Shown here piece after piece: positions 1 through 7,906 of a stretch of 64,000 nucleotides of DNA. The notes below the pieces were generated by a model that was not told the DNA's origin, made no database searches, and saw nothing but the letters and a program-made list of their open reading frames with translations. Source of the DNA: Clostridium_AM sp900759715 (GTDB lineage Bacteria > Bacillota > Clostridia > Clostridiales > Clostridiaceae); contig CAAEXF010000131.1 in assembly GCA_900759715.1 (NCBI GenBank), positions 113,099-177,098 of the forward strand, given 5' to 3'. The position numbers were made by a program, and so were the translations under genes. Position 1 is the first letter of the stretch; each line of letters opens with the position of its first letter.

Positions 1-187
1 CTTTTAATAAAACTTTGTCTCCTTCTTTTCCTGTATCAAATTTTTCTGGTTTTACAGTACTTGTTTTAATAGACATAATCCCACTAGCATCTCTATGTTT
101 TTCAAACTCTGGAGTAGTTTGTCCTAGTTTTTCATTTATAATTTTTCTTATTATCTCTTCAATTACTTGTGCATTTATATTTTCCAT
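1..187 (-). CDS. eutQ: EutQ-like ethanolamine utilisation protein, N-terminal part (cut by window edge)
   Basis: Only the first 62 codons lie in the window. The ATG at 187 follows a good Shine-Dalgarno site (AGGAGAGA), and the start reads MENINAQVIEEIIRKII. This N-terminus looks like an amphipathic encapsulation helix as found on microcompartment cargo. EutQ is a cupin-fold protein of eut operons, reported to have acetate-kinase activity and to interact with the shell. The gene is the last one visible in the eut operon, 30 bases after eutH, so it is presumably cotranscribed. The name rests on gene order and the N-terminus; the cupin domain is outside the window. Confidence 0.7.
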   Translation of the reverse strand, partial: MENINAQVIEEIIRKIINEKLGQTTPEFEKHRDASGIMSIKTSTVKPEKFDTGKEGDKVLLK

Positions 188-217
188 TATTATCTCTCCT
201 TTTAATTAATTCTAAGC

Positions 218-1333
218 TTAAGCGTTACTTTCAGCAGCTAAATTATCTAATTTAGCTGTTGCTGCTTTAGGTGCAATGAGGCAAGCTACTACTACTGCTG
301 TAGCTCCTCCAACTAATTTACCAATTATCATTGCTGTTATCATGTCTCTGTTAACCCCTGCTGCAAAGCCTAAGTGGTCTCCAAATACAAAGGCAGCACT
401 TACTGCAAAAGCAACGTTGATGATTTTTCCTCTTTCGTCCATATCTTTCATCATTCCAAACATCGGAATATTATTGGCAAGTGTAGCTATCATACCTGCT
501 GCCGCTACTTCCCCCATACCTAGCAATGAACCAAGCTTCATTAATGGTTTTGAGAATACTTTTGTTATAAAGTGAACTAGTGGATATGCTCCTGCAAGAA
601 CTATTGTTATGTCTCCAACAATTTTGATTCCTGTGCTAATTGGAGCCATTCCTGGGATAACAACTATTCCAGTAAGTGTTTCAATAATTATTGCTGCAAG
701 TCCAACTGTTATAATAGCGGTAACAAATTTTCCGAAATAGGTAAATCCCTTTATCATTTTTTCTTGTGCAAATTTCAATCCTAGTGCTATTAATATTGCG
801 AATATAATAATTGGAGTAAGGTTTTTTAATATAACTATTGGTGATAATCCTGCTACCAATCCACCTACAAAACATCCTATTGGGATTGTAATCATTCCAG
901 CTAAAACTCCCTTAGCTAAATATTTCTGATCTTTTTTTTCTATTATTCCAAGAGCTACTGGAATGGTAAATACTATTGTAGGTCCCATCATTCCACCTAA
1001 TATTAACCCTGCAAAAGGAGCTATACTTGGGTCTACTGCAAGCTGCTGCGCTAACTGGTATCCACCCATATCACATGCAAGCAATGTAGTTGCAAACATT
1101 GATGGGTCTGCACCTAGCGCTGTATATACTGGAACTACTATTGGTTTTAAAACATTAGCTAAAACTGGTGAAAGTGATATAATTCCGACCATGGCAAGAG
1201 TTAAGGATCCCATAGCCATAACTCCTTCTTCAAACTTTTCACCGTATCCAAATTTGTTTCCCAGAATCTTATCTATTACACCTACTACCATGAATATTAC
1301 CATGATATATATTATAATTTCATTTATACTCAT
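218..1333 (-). CDS. eutH: Ethanolamine permease-type membrane protein EutH
   Basis: A 371-residue, very hydrophobic protein with about ten predicted membrane segments, starting MSINEIIIYIMVIFMVVGV. Glycine-rich motifs such as ACDMGGYQLA and GVNRDMITAMIIGKLVGG are characteristic of EutH. EutH is thought to assist ethanolamine uptake, mainly when the uncharged form is scarce at low pH. The start is preceded by GAGAGGAT. It sits between eutN and eutQ, as in other clostridial eut operons, and should share their transcript. Length is close to the usual size, about 370-410 residues. Confidence 0.93.
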   Translation of the reverse strand: MSINEIIIYIMVIFMVVGVIDKILGNKFGYGEKFEEGVMAMGSLTLAMVGIISLSPVLANVLKPIVVPVYTALGADPSMFATTLLACDMGGYQLAQQLAVDPSIAPFAGLILGGMMGPTIVFTIPVALGIIEKKDQKYLAKGVLAGMITIPIGCFVGGLVAGLSPIVILKNLTPIIIFAILIALGLKFAQEKMIKGFTYFGKFVTAIITVGLAAIIIETLTGIVVIPGMAPISTGIKIVGDITIVLAGAYPLVHFITKVFSKPLMKLGSLLGMGEVAAAGMIATLANNIPMFGMMKDMDERGKIINVAFAVSAAFVFGDHLGFAAGVNRDMITAMIIGKLVGGATAVVVACLIAPKAATAKLDNLAAESNA

Positions 1334-1413
1334 ATGGTCTATCCTCTCTTCATCTTAAATTTTACAACAAATTATTATTTTCTTTCATATGACTTAGGAG
1401 ATGGAATTATAGT

Positions 1414-1683
1414 TTAATCTTGTAGTTCTAGCGAATCAACAATACCAACGATAGTTGCATCTACTGGTGCTTTTCTATCCCCTAGAATTACTCTAGCAGA
1501 ACTTCCAGATGCAATTAGCACTTGATCGCTAATTCCTGCTCCAACACTATCTACTGTAACTATCATTTTATCAGTTTTTTCCCCTTTATAGTCTAATACC
1601 CTAACTACTAAAAACTTAAACCCACTAAGATTTTCATCTTTCCTTGTAGCCCATAAGTTACCTATCACTTCTCCAACTATCAT
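1414..1683 (-). CDS. eutN: Microcompartment vertex protein EutN (CcmL/EutN family)
   Basis: An 89-residue protein matching the EutN/CcmL pentamer fold: it opens MIVGEVIGNLWATRKDENL and carries the family's DSVGAGISDQVLIASGSSAR stretch. Such pentamers cap the twelve vertices of the polyhedral shell, whereas BMC-domain hexamers and trimers form the facets. Only one vertex gene is visible in the operon. It follows the uncharacterised eut gene by 28 bases and precedes eutH. Length and conserved core are normal for the family. Confidence 0.95.
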   Translation of the reverse strand: MIVGEVIGNLWATRKDENLSGFKFLVVRVLDYKGEKTDKMIVTVDSVGAGISDQVLIASGSSARVILGDRKAPVDATIVGIVDSLELQD

Positions 1684-1711
1684 TATTCTATCCTTCCTTC
1701 TCCTATATTTC

Positions 1712-2431
1712 TTATTCTTTGTTTATTTTAAGTCTATTAACCCTGGCAAAGTCCATAGCTAACGGAGTAATTATAGACTTTTTAGAAACTAGCACTTCTT
1801 TAATTCCCTGGTTAAAAATAGTTCTTAATTCAACTTCAGATACTAGTTTTTTGTTGGTTAAATCTATATAAGTTTCTTTATTCTCTTTAACCTCTGTTGT
1901 CTCAATATTATTTTTCACTAAAGTTTTGCAGGTAGGTTCCTCTAAACAAATAGGTTTATTATTAAGAGATTCTATTAGTTCTTTTAGTCCAACAAACTCT
2001 ATACCATAGGACATTAATTTATCTTCATATTCCTTAAACATATTAAAGAATAATCTATTAGAGGTTCCTTCAAACTTTCTATACTCTACACCCTTTTTCA
2101 TTAAATATAACTTAGTTCCATTAAATATAGCTTGGATGACTACCTTTTCTTTAATTGAACCTTCTATACCATGAGCTAAATTTGCAAGCTCACCATTTTT
2201 TATATTTTGGAGAATTATACCTTCATAGGAACTTAGATCTCCCATATTATCTATGCAATCTACTATATAATTGCTTTTTTCTAGTGATAGAGTTAACTCA
2301 CTGCATAAAGTTTCTTTAGGTTCTAATACCAAAACTCTTTTTTTAGCAGCCATGTTTTTATCCATCAACATAGTTTTTAGTTTATTTATAACTTCTTTTG
2401 TTATAAGTTCAACTAATTGTTCATTGTTCAT
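1712..2431 (-). CDS. Uncharacterised ethanolamine-operon protein with encapsulation-type N-terminus
   Basis: A 239-residue protein of no known activity. It appears to belong to the hypothetical family seen in clostridial and enterococcal eut operons between eutJ and eutN. The N-terminal helix NNEQLVELITKEVINKLK is amphipathic and resembles an encapsulation peptide. The middle (about residues 30-130) looks like an alpha/beta fold starting KKRVLVLEP. The tail SIITPLAMDFARVNRLKI resembles the TPxAxDxxRxxxI element found in EutT and related microcompartment proteins. It likely acts in or on the lumen, perhaps as a scaffold or cofactor-handling protein; that is inference. Confidence 0.75.
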   Translation of the reverse strand: MNNEQLVELITKEVINKLKTMLMDKNMAAKKRVLVLEPKETLCSELTLSLEKSNYIVDCIDNMGDLSSYEGIILQNIKNGELANLAHGIEGSIKEKVVIQAIFNGTKLYLMKKGVEYRKFEGTSNRLFFNMFKEYEDKLMSYGIEFVGLKELIESLNNKPICLEEPTCKTLVKNNIETTEVKENKETYIDLTNKKLVSEVELRTIFNQGIKEVLVSKKSIITPLAMDFARVNRLKINKE

Positions 2432-2457
2432 ACTACCTTCCCCTTTTGCTTATGCAA

Positions 2458-3285
2458 TTAACTTTTACAGCAATTAATTGCTATTCCTACTGGAGTAACT
2501 AGAAATGGATTAGCAGGCTTAATTGTATCTATACCTGTTTCTTTCTTTATTATTTGTTCAATATTTTTCAGACAACAAGTTCCTCCAACTAAGTAAATTT
2601 TATCTACATTAAATCCTTTTATATGAGATTTTATAATAGATGCAATCTTCTGCACTACAGGAGTTACCATAGGAAAAACTTCATTATAATATTTAGGATC
2701 TTTTTTACGCTTCTCTCCCTCTTCAAAAGGTATTCCATAGGCACCTGCAACTACAAGAGATAGCTGGGTTCCTCCTGTAGCTTCATCCGCAGTATATACA
2801 ACTTCACCATCTTTAATTATAGAAAGACCTGTGGTTCCTCCACCTACATCTACTACAACACCATTTTCAATTCCAAGCACTGCATTTGCTGCAGTAGGTT
2901 CATCTAAGACTGCTACTACTTCCATGCCCGCTCCCTCTACTACATAGTTATGAGTCTTTACATCTCTTTCATCTGTACCAGGTGGAATAGCTATAGCTGC
3001 TTTAGTAAGTTCAACTCCTAGTTTTCTTTCAATATTCGCCTTAAGCTTTCTAACAATGTTTGTAGCTCCTATATAATCAACTACCAGTCCATCCCTTACA
3101 ACTTGAGCAAACTCCATTTCGCAGGCTATTGGTTTTTTATCTTTATCTAAAACAACAACTACGATATAAGCAGTACCAAGATCTACACCTACAAACAAAT
3201 CTGAATTTCTATTAACTTTTACAGGATTATTTATAGTTTTTTCCACCGCTAGTATAAGCTCATCTACTTTATTGAAATTTTTCAT
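2458..3285 (-). CDS. eutJ: EutJ, actin/HSP70-fold chaperone-like protein
   Basis: A 275-residue protein of the EutJ family. It has sugar-kinase/HSP70/actin-type phosphate loops (VGVDLGTAYIVVVVLD near residue 30 and VVDVGGGTTGLSIIKDG near residue 140) and the adenosine motif YLVGGTCCLKNIE near the C-terminus. EutJ is encoded in most eut and pdu-like loci and is presumed to help assembly or to reactivate a B12 enzyme; its activity is not firmly established. It lies between pduL and the uncharacterised gene with short gaps, consistent with one transcript. It is distinct from EutA, the larger ATPase of the same superfamily in this operon. Confidence 0.93.
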   Translation of the reverse strand: MKNFNKVDELILAVEKTINNPVKVNRNSDLFVGVDLGTAYIVVVVLDKDKKPIACEMEFAQVVRDGLVVDYIGATNIVRKLKANIERKLGVELTKAAIAIPPGTDERDVKTHNYVVEGAGMEVVAVLDEPTAANAVLGIENGVVVDVGGGTTGLSIIKDGEVVYTADEATGGTQLSLVVAGAYGIPFEEGEKRKKDPKYYNEVFPMVTPVVQKIASIIKSHIKGFNVDKIYLVGGTCCLKNIEQIIKKETGIDTIKPANPFLVTPVGIAINCCKS

Positions 3286-3298
3286 AGCCTTGTCCTTT

Positions 3299-3934
3299 CT
3301 ATTTAATTATAGTAGCCTTCATCCCTTTAACAAATCCGCAAGCATTTGCTTCATCATAATCTAAATGCACTACTGTTTCAAACTTGTCGCTGACCCTTAC
3401 CGCTACATTAGTAAAAATTACTCCTCTTTCTCCAGTAACTTTTACACTAACCTCTTCATTATTTGAAACTCCATATTTTTTAGCATCTTCAGGAGTTATA
3501 TGTATATGTCTTTTAGCAACTATTACTCCCATATCAAGCTTTATGGCTGCATTTTGAGTAGCTATAATTACTGACCCACTATTTTCAATATCGCCGGACA
3601 TTTTAACTGGTGCTTTTATTCCTATTGATACAGCATCGGTTTTTGATAGTTCTATTTGAGTCTCTTCTCTTTCCGGTCCTAAAACTGAAATATTTTGTAT
3701 AGTTCCCTTAGGTCCTATAATAATAACCTTTTCATCACATAGATATTGTCCTGGTTGGGATAGTTCTCTTTTTTTAGTTAACTTATATCCCTTTCCAAAT
3801 AACATCTCTACAGACTCTTTTGAAAGATGAACATGACGGCCTGAAGCTTCAACTAATATACCTTCGTCTTCACTTTGTAATCTTTTTACTACTTCATTTA
3901 CTATATAATTAAGACTTTCTTCCATTGTATTCAC
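3299..3934 (-). CDS. pduL: Microcompartment phosphotransacylase PduL/EutD-type
   Basis: A 211-residue PduL-family enzyme that transfers the acetyl group of acetyl-CoA to phosphate, recycling CoA inside the compartment and feeding ATP production by acetate kinase. The zinc-site histidine motifs are visible: GRHVHLSKE near residue 33, KRHIHITPED near residue 141 and VVHLDYDEANACG near residue 190. It is unrelated in sequence to Pta. The N-terminal helix SLNYIVNEVVKRLQ is a typical PduL encapsulation peptide. The GTG start at 3934 has GAGGTG seven bases upstream; the ATG three codons later is less well spaced. In clostridia this position is often annotated eutD. Confidence 0.93.
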   Translation of the reverse strand: MNTMEESLNYIVNEVVKRLQSEDEGILVEASGRHVHLSKESVEMLFGKGYKLTKKRELSQPGQYLCDEKVIIIGPKGTIQNISVLGPEREETQIELSKTDAVSIGIKAPVKMSGDIENSGSVIIATQNAAIKLDMGVIVAKRHIHITPEDAKKYGVSNNEEVSVKVTGERGVIFTNVAVRVSDKFETVVHLDYDEANACGFVKGMKATIIK

Positions 3935-3947
3935 TAAATTTCACCTC

Positions 3948-4700
3948 TTACTTGTACTTACCAGCCATATACTTACACATCATTATATAAAAACAACTAC
4001 TTAATCTGTTCAATGCCAAAGCTATATCTTCTCTAGTTGACTCATTTTCTTCATTTTTAAAAGCTTGATATGCAGAAATTTCTACTTCTCTACTTACAGC
4101 TCTTAAAGCATTAAGCCAAATAACTATTGGTCCCATATCAATACTTGGGTAGAATATGTGCTCTGTATTTAGATGCTTTTTAGGGTTATGTGAGTAGGCT
4201 CTTAATTCATCACTGCTTAATCCAATTAAAGTATCTAAATTAAATTCTTTTTCTAGGACTTCTGCTTCTAGTATCTTTCTTACATAACCTAGCACTTCTT
4301 CAAGTTCCTTTAATACCTTAATTTCATTGATATTTTTACACTGAACTTGAACTTCTAATATTTTACTTTGAAGACTATCTATTTTACCTCTAAATATAAT
4401 CCTTTTATGGTCTTTAGCTACTAACTTATTATCTTTGAGCTGTGTCATATGTTCCGGCTTCTTTTCAAAAACTCCACCATTCACATGTATATATTTAGGT
4501 GTAAAAGCCTTAACTTCACTTTGAATATTCTGACTATTTACTTCTTTAGATTTTTCATTTTTGTAAACTAACTTAATGTTTTTATCTTGTAAATATTGCC
4601 TTGCTGATGGAGTAACAATTACCCCTTTTTCTACTTCATACTCAGTTACATTTGTATTTCTCAGTTTACCTCTTAATGTGCTTTCCGTTAAAACACTCAC
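3948..4700 (-). CDS. eutT: EutT-type cobalamin adenosyltransferase
   Basis: A 250-residue protein aligning with EutT, which makes adenosylcobalamin for EutBC. Conserved pieces are TPSARQYLQDKNIKLVYKNE (N-terminal), KKPEHMTQL, IGLSSDELRAYSHNPKKHLN, and the C-terminal LNRLSSCFYIMM. The GTG start at 4700 is chosen because AAGGA lies nine bases upstream and homology begins there; the longer open frame reads back through a hairpin. The HX11CCX2C iron/zinc motif of enterobacterial EutT is absent: the equivalent stretch reads HVNGGVFEKKPEHMTQL. A motif-lacking form is known from Listeria. It follows eutM after a 105-base gap holding a strong hairpin. Confidence 0.92.
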   Translation of the reverse strand: MSVLTESTLRGKLRNTNVTEYEVEKGVIVTPSARQYLQDKNIKLVYKNEKSKEVNSQNIQSEVKAFTPKYIHVNGGVFEKKPEHMTQLKDNKLVAKDHKRIIFRGKIDSLQSKILEVQVQCKNINEIKVLKELEEVLGYVRKILEAEVLEKEFNLDTLIGLSSDELRAYSHNPKKHLNTEHIFYPSIDMGPIVIWLNALRAVSREVEISAYQAFKNEENESTREDIALALNRLSSCFYIMMCKYMAGKYK

Positions 4701-4738
4701 ACTCTCACATCCTTTAAAGATGTATTTGATATAATTGA

Positions 4739-4779
4739 ACTTGTAGTGCAAAATGAGAATGTTAAATTGCACTACAAGT
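4739..4779 (-). terminator. Long hairpin between eutM and eutT
   Basis: A 12-bp perfect stem (CTTGTAGTGCAA paired with TTGCACTACAAG) closes a loop of about 16 nt in the RNA of the operon strand. It is followed only by TTCAATT, so it is a poor intrinsic terminator. It lies directly downstream of the abundant shell gene eutM and upstream of the catalytic gene eutT. A role in partial termination, processing or 3'-end protection of the eutM message would fit the different protein amounts needed. Confidence 0.6.
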
Positions 4780-4805
4780 CTTTAACAATGCTATATTTTT
4801 ATTGA

Positions 4806-5090
4806 TTATAAATTAGATTTAGGAAGTATAACTTCAACTTCACCGTGTGGTCTTGGAATAACATGTACAGATATTAATTCTCCAACTCTTTCAGCAGCAG
4901 CAGCTCCTGCATCTGTAGCAGCTTTAACAGCACCAACATCTCCTCTTACCATTACAGTAACTAATCCACCACCAACTTGCTCTTTTCCTATTAATGTTAC
5001 GTTTGCAGCTTTAACCATTGCGTCTGCTGCTTCAATTGCTCCTACTAATCCTTTAGTCTCGATCATTCCTAATGCGTTCATGTTTGCCAT
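4806..5090 (-). CDS. eutM: Microcompartment shell protein EutM (BMC hexamer)
   Basis: A 94-residue single BMC-domain protein, the main facet tile of the shell. It has MNALGMIETKGLVGAIEAAD at the start and AERVGELISVHVIPRPHGEV near the end, both typical of EutM/PduA. A very strong Shine-Dalgarno site (GAGGAGGAT) supports high expression. Length is canonical. It follows eutE by 48 bases and is followed by a hairpin before eutT. Confidence 0.97.
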   Translation of the reverse strand: MANMNALGMIETKGLVGAIEAADAMVKAANVTLIGKEQVGGGLVTVMVRGDVGAVKAATDAGAAAAERVGELISVHVIPRPHGEVEVILPKSNL

Positions 5091-5138
5091 TTTAATATCC
5101 TCCTCAAATTTACACTATAATTATTTTTTATATTTGTT

Positions 5139-6605
5139 TTATTTATTAATTAATGCTAATTTTTCAACTACTTTGCTAATGATAAGCTCTAGATACTCTT
5201 CAGGAATTTGAACTGTAGGTTGTACACTTTCACTTCCCTTTAGTTCTTCAAGCTCTTTAACACCATAAGCTACTCTTTTTATATTTAATAAGTTCATAGG
5301 CCCTATATTATCTGAAGTCGAACTTCCTCCTACTGCACCACAGCCTAATGTAAGTGCTGGTACAAGATTAGTTGAAGCACCAATTCCACCTAAGGCTCCT
5401 GGTGTATTAACTAACAATCTTGAAACTGGAATTCTAAGTCCAAACTCTCTAACTATATTCTCATCTTCGCTATGAATTACTAATGTATGACCTTTTCCTT
5501 CATTCATCAATATTTCTGTGCAAAGCTTAATTCCATCCTCTACACTTTCTACAGTATAGAATGCCAATATTGGAGTGAGCTTTTCTCTAGAATATGGGTT
5601 GTTTTTGCCAACTGTAGTTTGCTCTGATATTAAAACTCTAGCTCCCTTTGGAACATTTAATTTAGCCATTGAAGCTAATGTTTCAACACTTTTACCAACT
5701 ATTTGTGGGTTCATTGTTCCATTGGCTCTTAAAATAAAGTTCCCTAGTTTTTGAGATTCTTCTTCATTTAAGAAATATGCTCCTTGCTTTTTAAATTCAT
5801 TTATAACAGTTTCTTTCATTGAGCTTTCAACTACTATTGATTGCTCTGAAGCACAAATTACTCCATTATCAAAGGTTTTACTGTCTAAAATTCTCTTAAC
5901 TGCTAAGGAAACATTAGCAGACTTGTCTATAAATGCAGGTCCATTTCCTGGTCCTACTCCTATAGCTGGAGTCCCTGAGCTGTAAGCAGCTTTAACCATA
6001 GCTTCTCCACCAGTTGCAAGAATTAATGCTGTATCTTTATGTTTCATTAATATATTAGTAGCATCTAGAGATGGTATAATTATACATCCTATTAGTCCCT
6101 CTGGTGCTCCTGCATTAACTGCTGCCTCTTTTAATATATTAGCAGTTTCAATGATACAATTTTTTGCATTTGGGTGAGGTGAAACTACTATTCCATTTCC
6201 TGATTTTAGAGAAATTAAAGTCTTATATATAGTAGTTGATGTTGGGTTAGTTGAAGGAATTAATGCTGCAACTACTCCCACAGGAACAGCTACTTCAAAG
6301 TATTTACCAACCTTTTCTTCTCTAATTATTCCTACAGTTTTCATATCCTTTATTTTTTCATAGACCACTTTACTAGCAAAAGTGTTCTTAACTATTTTGT
6401 CTTCCCATTTCCCAAAGCCTGTTTCTTCAAAAGCCATCTTAGCAAGTCTACTTGCTTCCTTCTCAGCAGCTGCAGCAACAGCCTTAACAATTGCATCAAC
6501 TTTCTCTTGTGAAAAAGTTTTATATATTTCTTGGGCTTTTTTAGCACTCATAATAAGGTTTCTAGTTTCTTGTATTGACATTAAATCTTTATCTAAACTT
6601 GTCAC
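5139..6605 (-). CDS. eutE: CoA-acylating acetaldehyde dehydrogenase EutE
   Basis: A 488-residue aldehyde dehydrogenase superfamily enzyme converting acetaldehyde, CoA and NAD+ to acetyl-CoA and NADH. Diagnostic stretches are LIPSTNPTSTTIYKTLISLK, the nucleotide region GVGPGNGPAFID, the catalytic cysteine in GVICASEQSIVVE (about residue 255), and GGIGASTNLVPALTLGCGAV. The GTG start at 6605 overlaps the stop of the preceding shell gene (GTGA) with AGGAGG upstream, indicating translational coupling. The C-terminus ends with an amphipathic segment (EEYLELIISKVVEKLALINK) after a VQPTVQIP linker, resembling an encapsulation peptide placed at the tail rather than the usual N-terminus. Confidence 0.96.
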   Translation of the reverse strand: MTSLDKDLMSIQETRNLIMSAKKAQEIYKTFSQEKVDAIVKAVAAAAEKEASRLAKMAFEETGFGKWEDKIVKNTFASKVVYEKIKDMKTVGIIREEKVGKYFEVAVPVGVVAALIPSTNPTSTTIYKTLISLKSGNGIVVSPHPNAKNCIIETANILKEAAVNAGAPEGLIGCIIIPSLDATNILMKHKDTALILATGGEAMVKAAYSSGTPAIGVGPGNGPAFIDKSANVSLAVKRILDSKTFDNGVICASEQSIVVESSMKETVINEFKKQGAYFLNEEESQKLGNFILRANGTMNPQIVGKSVETLASMAKLNVPKGARVLISEQTTVGKNNPYSREKLTPILAFYTVESVEDGIKLCTEILMNEGKGHTLVIHSEDENIVREFGLRIPVSRLLVNTPGALGGIGASTNLVPALTLGCGAVGGSSTSDNIGPMNLLNIKRVAYGVKELEELKGSESVQPTVQIPEEYLELIISKVVEKLALINK

Positions 6606-7216
6606 TTATCTTGCCTCCTATTGTTCTTAAGTATTTCCTCAATAAGTTGCTCTTTCTTAGAAAACTTAATTTGTTTTTTAGTTAAAGGTATATTTTGAAG
6701 TCCTCTTGCTATAGTTCTAAGTTCTGTTACTTTCATACCTTCAAGCTCTTCACGTGTTGTATAGATTTTATCTTTAAATTCTTCATTTAAGTCTATTTCA
6801 GTTGAATCTACTTCTGTTTCACTTATCTTATCTTCTTCTATTTCAGTTAAGTTTACTTCAGTTTCATTCACACTATCTTCTATTTCAGTTAAGCCTACCC
6901 CAGTTTCATTTACCTCATCTTCTTTAACTAGGTCAGAACTTTTTACATCTTTAAGTATGTCCCGTACTTCGTCATAAGCCCTAGCTATAACATGAGTACT
7001 ACGAAGTACTCCTAGTTTTTCTACTGCTATAGCAGCAGCTTCAACTGACGCCTTAACAGAAGCTACTTCGCCAGTAATTATTATGGTGACAATACCGCCT
7101 TTAACAAATTCACAGCTTACCAGTTCAACATTTGCAGCTTTTGCGGCTACATCAAGAGCTTCAACAGCTCCGATAAAACCATAAGTTTCAATTAATCCTA
7201 GTGTGGATTGCTTCAT
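6602..7216 (-). CDS. EutK-like shell protein: BMC domain, acidic repeat linker, C-terminal Rho-N/SAP-like domain
   Basis: A 204-residue protein. Residues 1-95 form a BMC domain (STLGLIETYGFIGAVEALDV, VEKLGVLRSTHVIARAYDEV). Residues about 105-160 are an acidic linker of imperfect repeats around NETEVNLTEIEE. Residues about 165-204 (EELEGMKVTELRTIARGLQN, then KFSKKEQLIEEILKN) resemble a Rho N-terminal/SAP helix-extended fold, a class that often binds nucleic acid. Enterobacterial EutK also joins a BMC domain to a possible nucleic-acid-binding tail, but of a different fold. The gene follows eutL by 15 bases and overlaps the eutE start by four. Confidence 0.85.
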   Translation of the reverse strand: MKQSTLGLIETYGFIGAVEALDVAAKAANVELVSCEFVKGGIVTIIITGEVASVKASVEAAAIAVEKLGVLRSTHVIARAYDEVRDILKDVKSSDLVKEDEVNETGVGLTEIEDSVNETEVNLTEIEEDKISETEVDSTEIDLNEEFKDKIYTTREELEGMKVTELRTIARGLQNIPLTKKQIKFSKKEQLIEEILKNNRRQDK

Positions 7217-7231
7217 ATATATTACCTAGTA

Positions 7232-7888
7232 TTAATAGTCAGTAGGGTTTTCTGCTACAAACTTAACTGCTGCTGCAAAGGCATCACATGCTGCTTTACA
7301 TGCTGATTGGCTTCCTGTTAATAATGCTCCACCAAAGTTTGTTTCTGATGGTGGTCCAAAGAAAGATTTAAGTTCAACTGCTGCAGCTTTCATTGCTGCA
7401 TCTAATGCATACATAGCTTCTAGTGGTGGTGCTATTAAGTATGCTAAAGCTTCTCCTTCTTCAATTCCAGCTGTTTTAGAAAGGTATGAACCTGTTCTTG
7501 ATATACACTGTGCATAGTAAGCTATACTATCATCTTCATTTGCACTATAGAAAGTAGCAACTCCACTTTCTATAAAATCTACTGCTGCATTTAATCCACT
7601 TCTAACTTCAGCTGGACTTGGTCCTGCAACTATTCCAATAACCTCTCCAGCAAGTTTAGTGTTTGCATTTGCTGCTCCACCATATAATGATCTTCCATAT
7701 ACTACTTCAACCTCTGCTGCTTTTGTAGCTTCATCAAGGGCTGTGTATGTTACATCATCACAATCTGCAGTGATTATTCCTATACTCTTATGCTCTGGTT
7801 TTAACTCCAATTGCTTTGCCATGTCAGCGTTAACATTAGGAATTATTTTAACGCTTAATACTGTTGGACGAAGTTGATCATTTTTCAT
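7232..7888 (-). CDS. eutL: Microcompartment shell protein EutL (tandem BMC trimer)
   Basis: A 218-residue EutL with two BMC folds in one chain, forming pseudohexameric trimers whose central pore can open or close and is thought to pass larger molecules such as cofactors. Recognisable stretches include LRPTVLSVKIIPNVNADMAK at the start, AECDxVTYTALDEATKAAEV-like sequence in the first half and APPLEAMYALDAAMKAAAVE in the second. Length matches the family (about 217-219). It lies 18 bases after eutC and 15 before the EutK-like gene. Confidence 0.96.
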   Translation of the reverse strand: MKNDQLRPTVLSVKIIPNVNADMAKQLELKPEHKSIGIITADCDDVTYTALDEATKAAEVEVVYGRSLYGGAANANTKLAGEVIGIVAGPSPAEVRSGLNAAVDFIESGVATFYSANEDDSIAYYAQCISRTGSYLSKTAGIEEGEALAYLIAPPLEAMYALDAAMKAAAVELKSFFGPPSETNFGGALLTGSQSACKAACDAFAAAVKFVAENPTDY

Positions 7889-7906
7889 TTGCTTATTCCC
7901 CCTAAA

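Noticed and set aside
963..1358. 131-residue plus-strand ORF
   Set aside because: It lies opposite eutH, has no ribosome site and matches no family.
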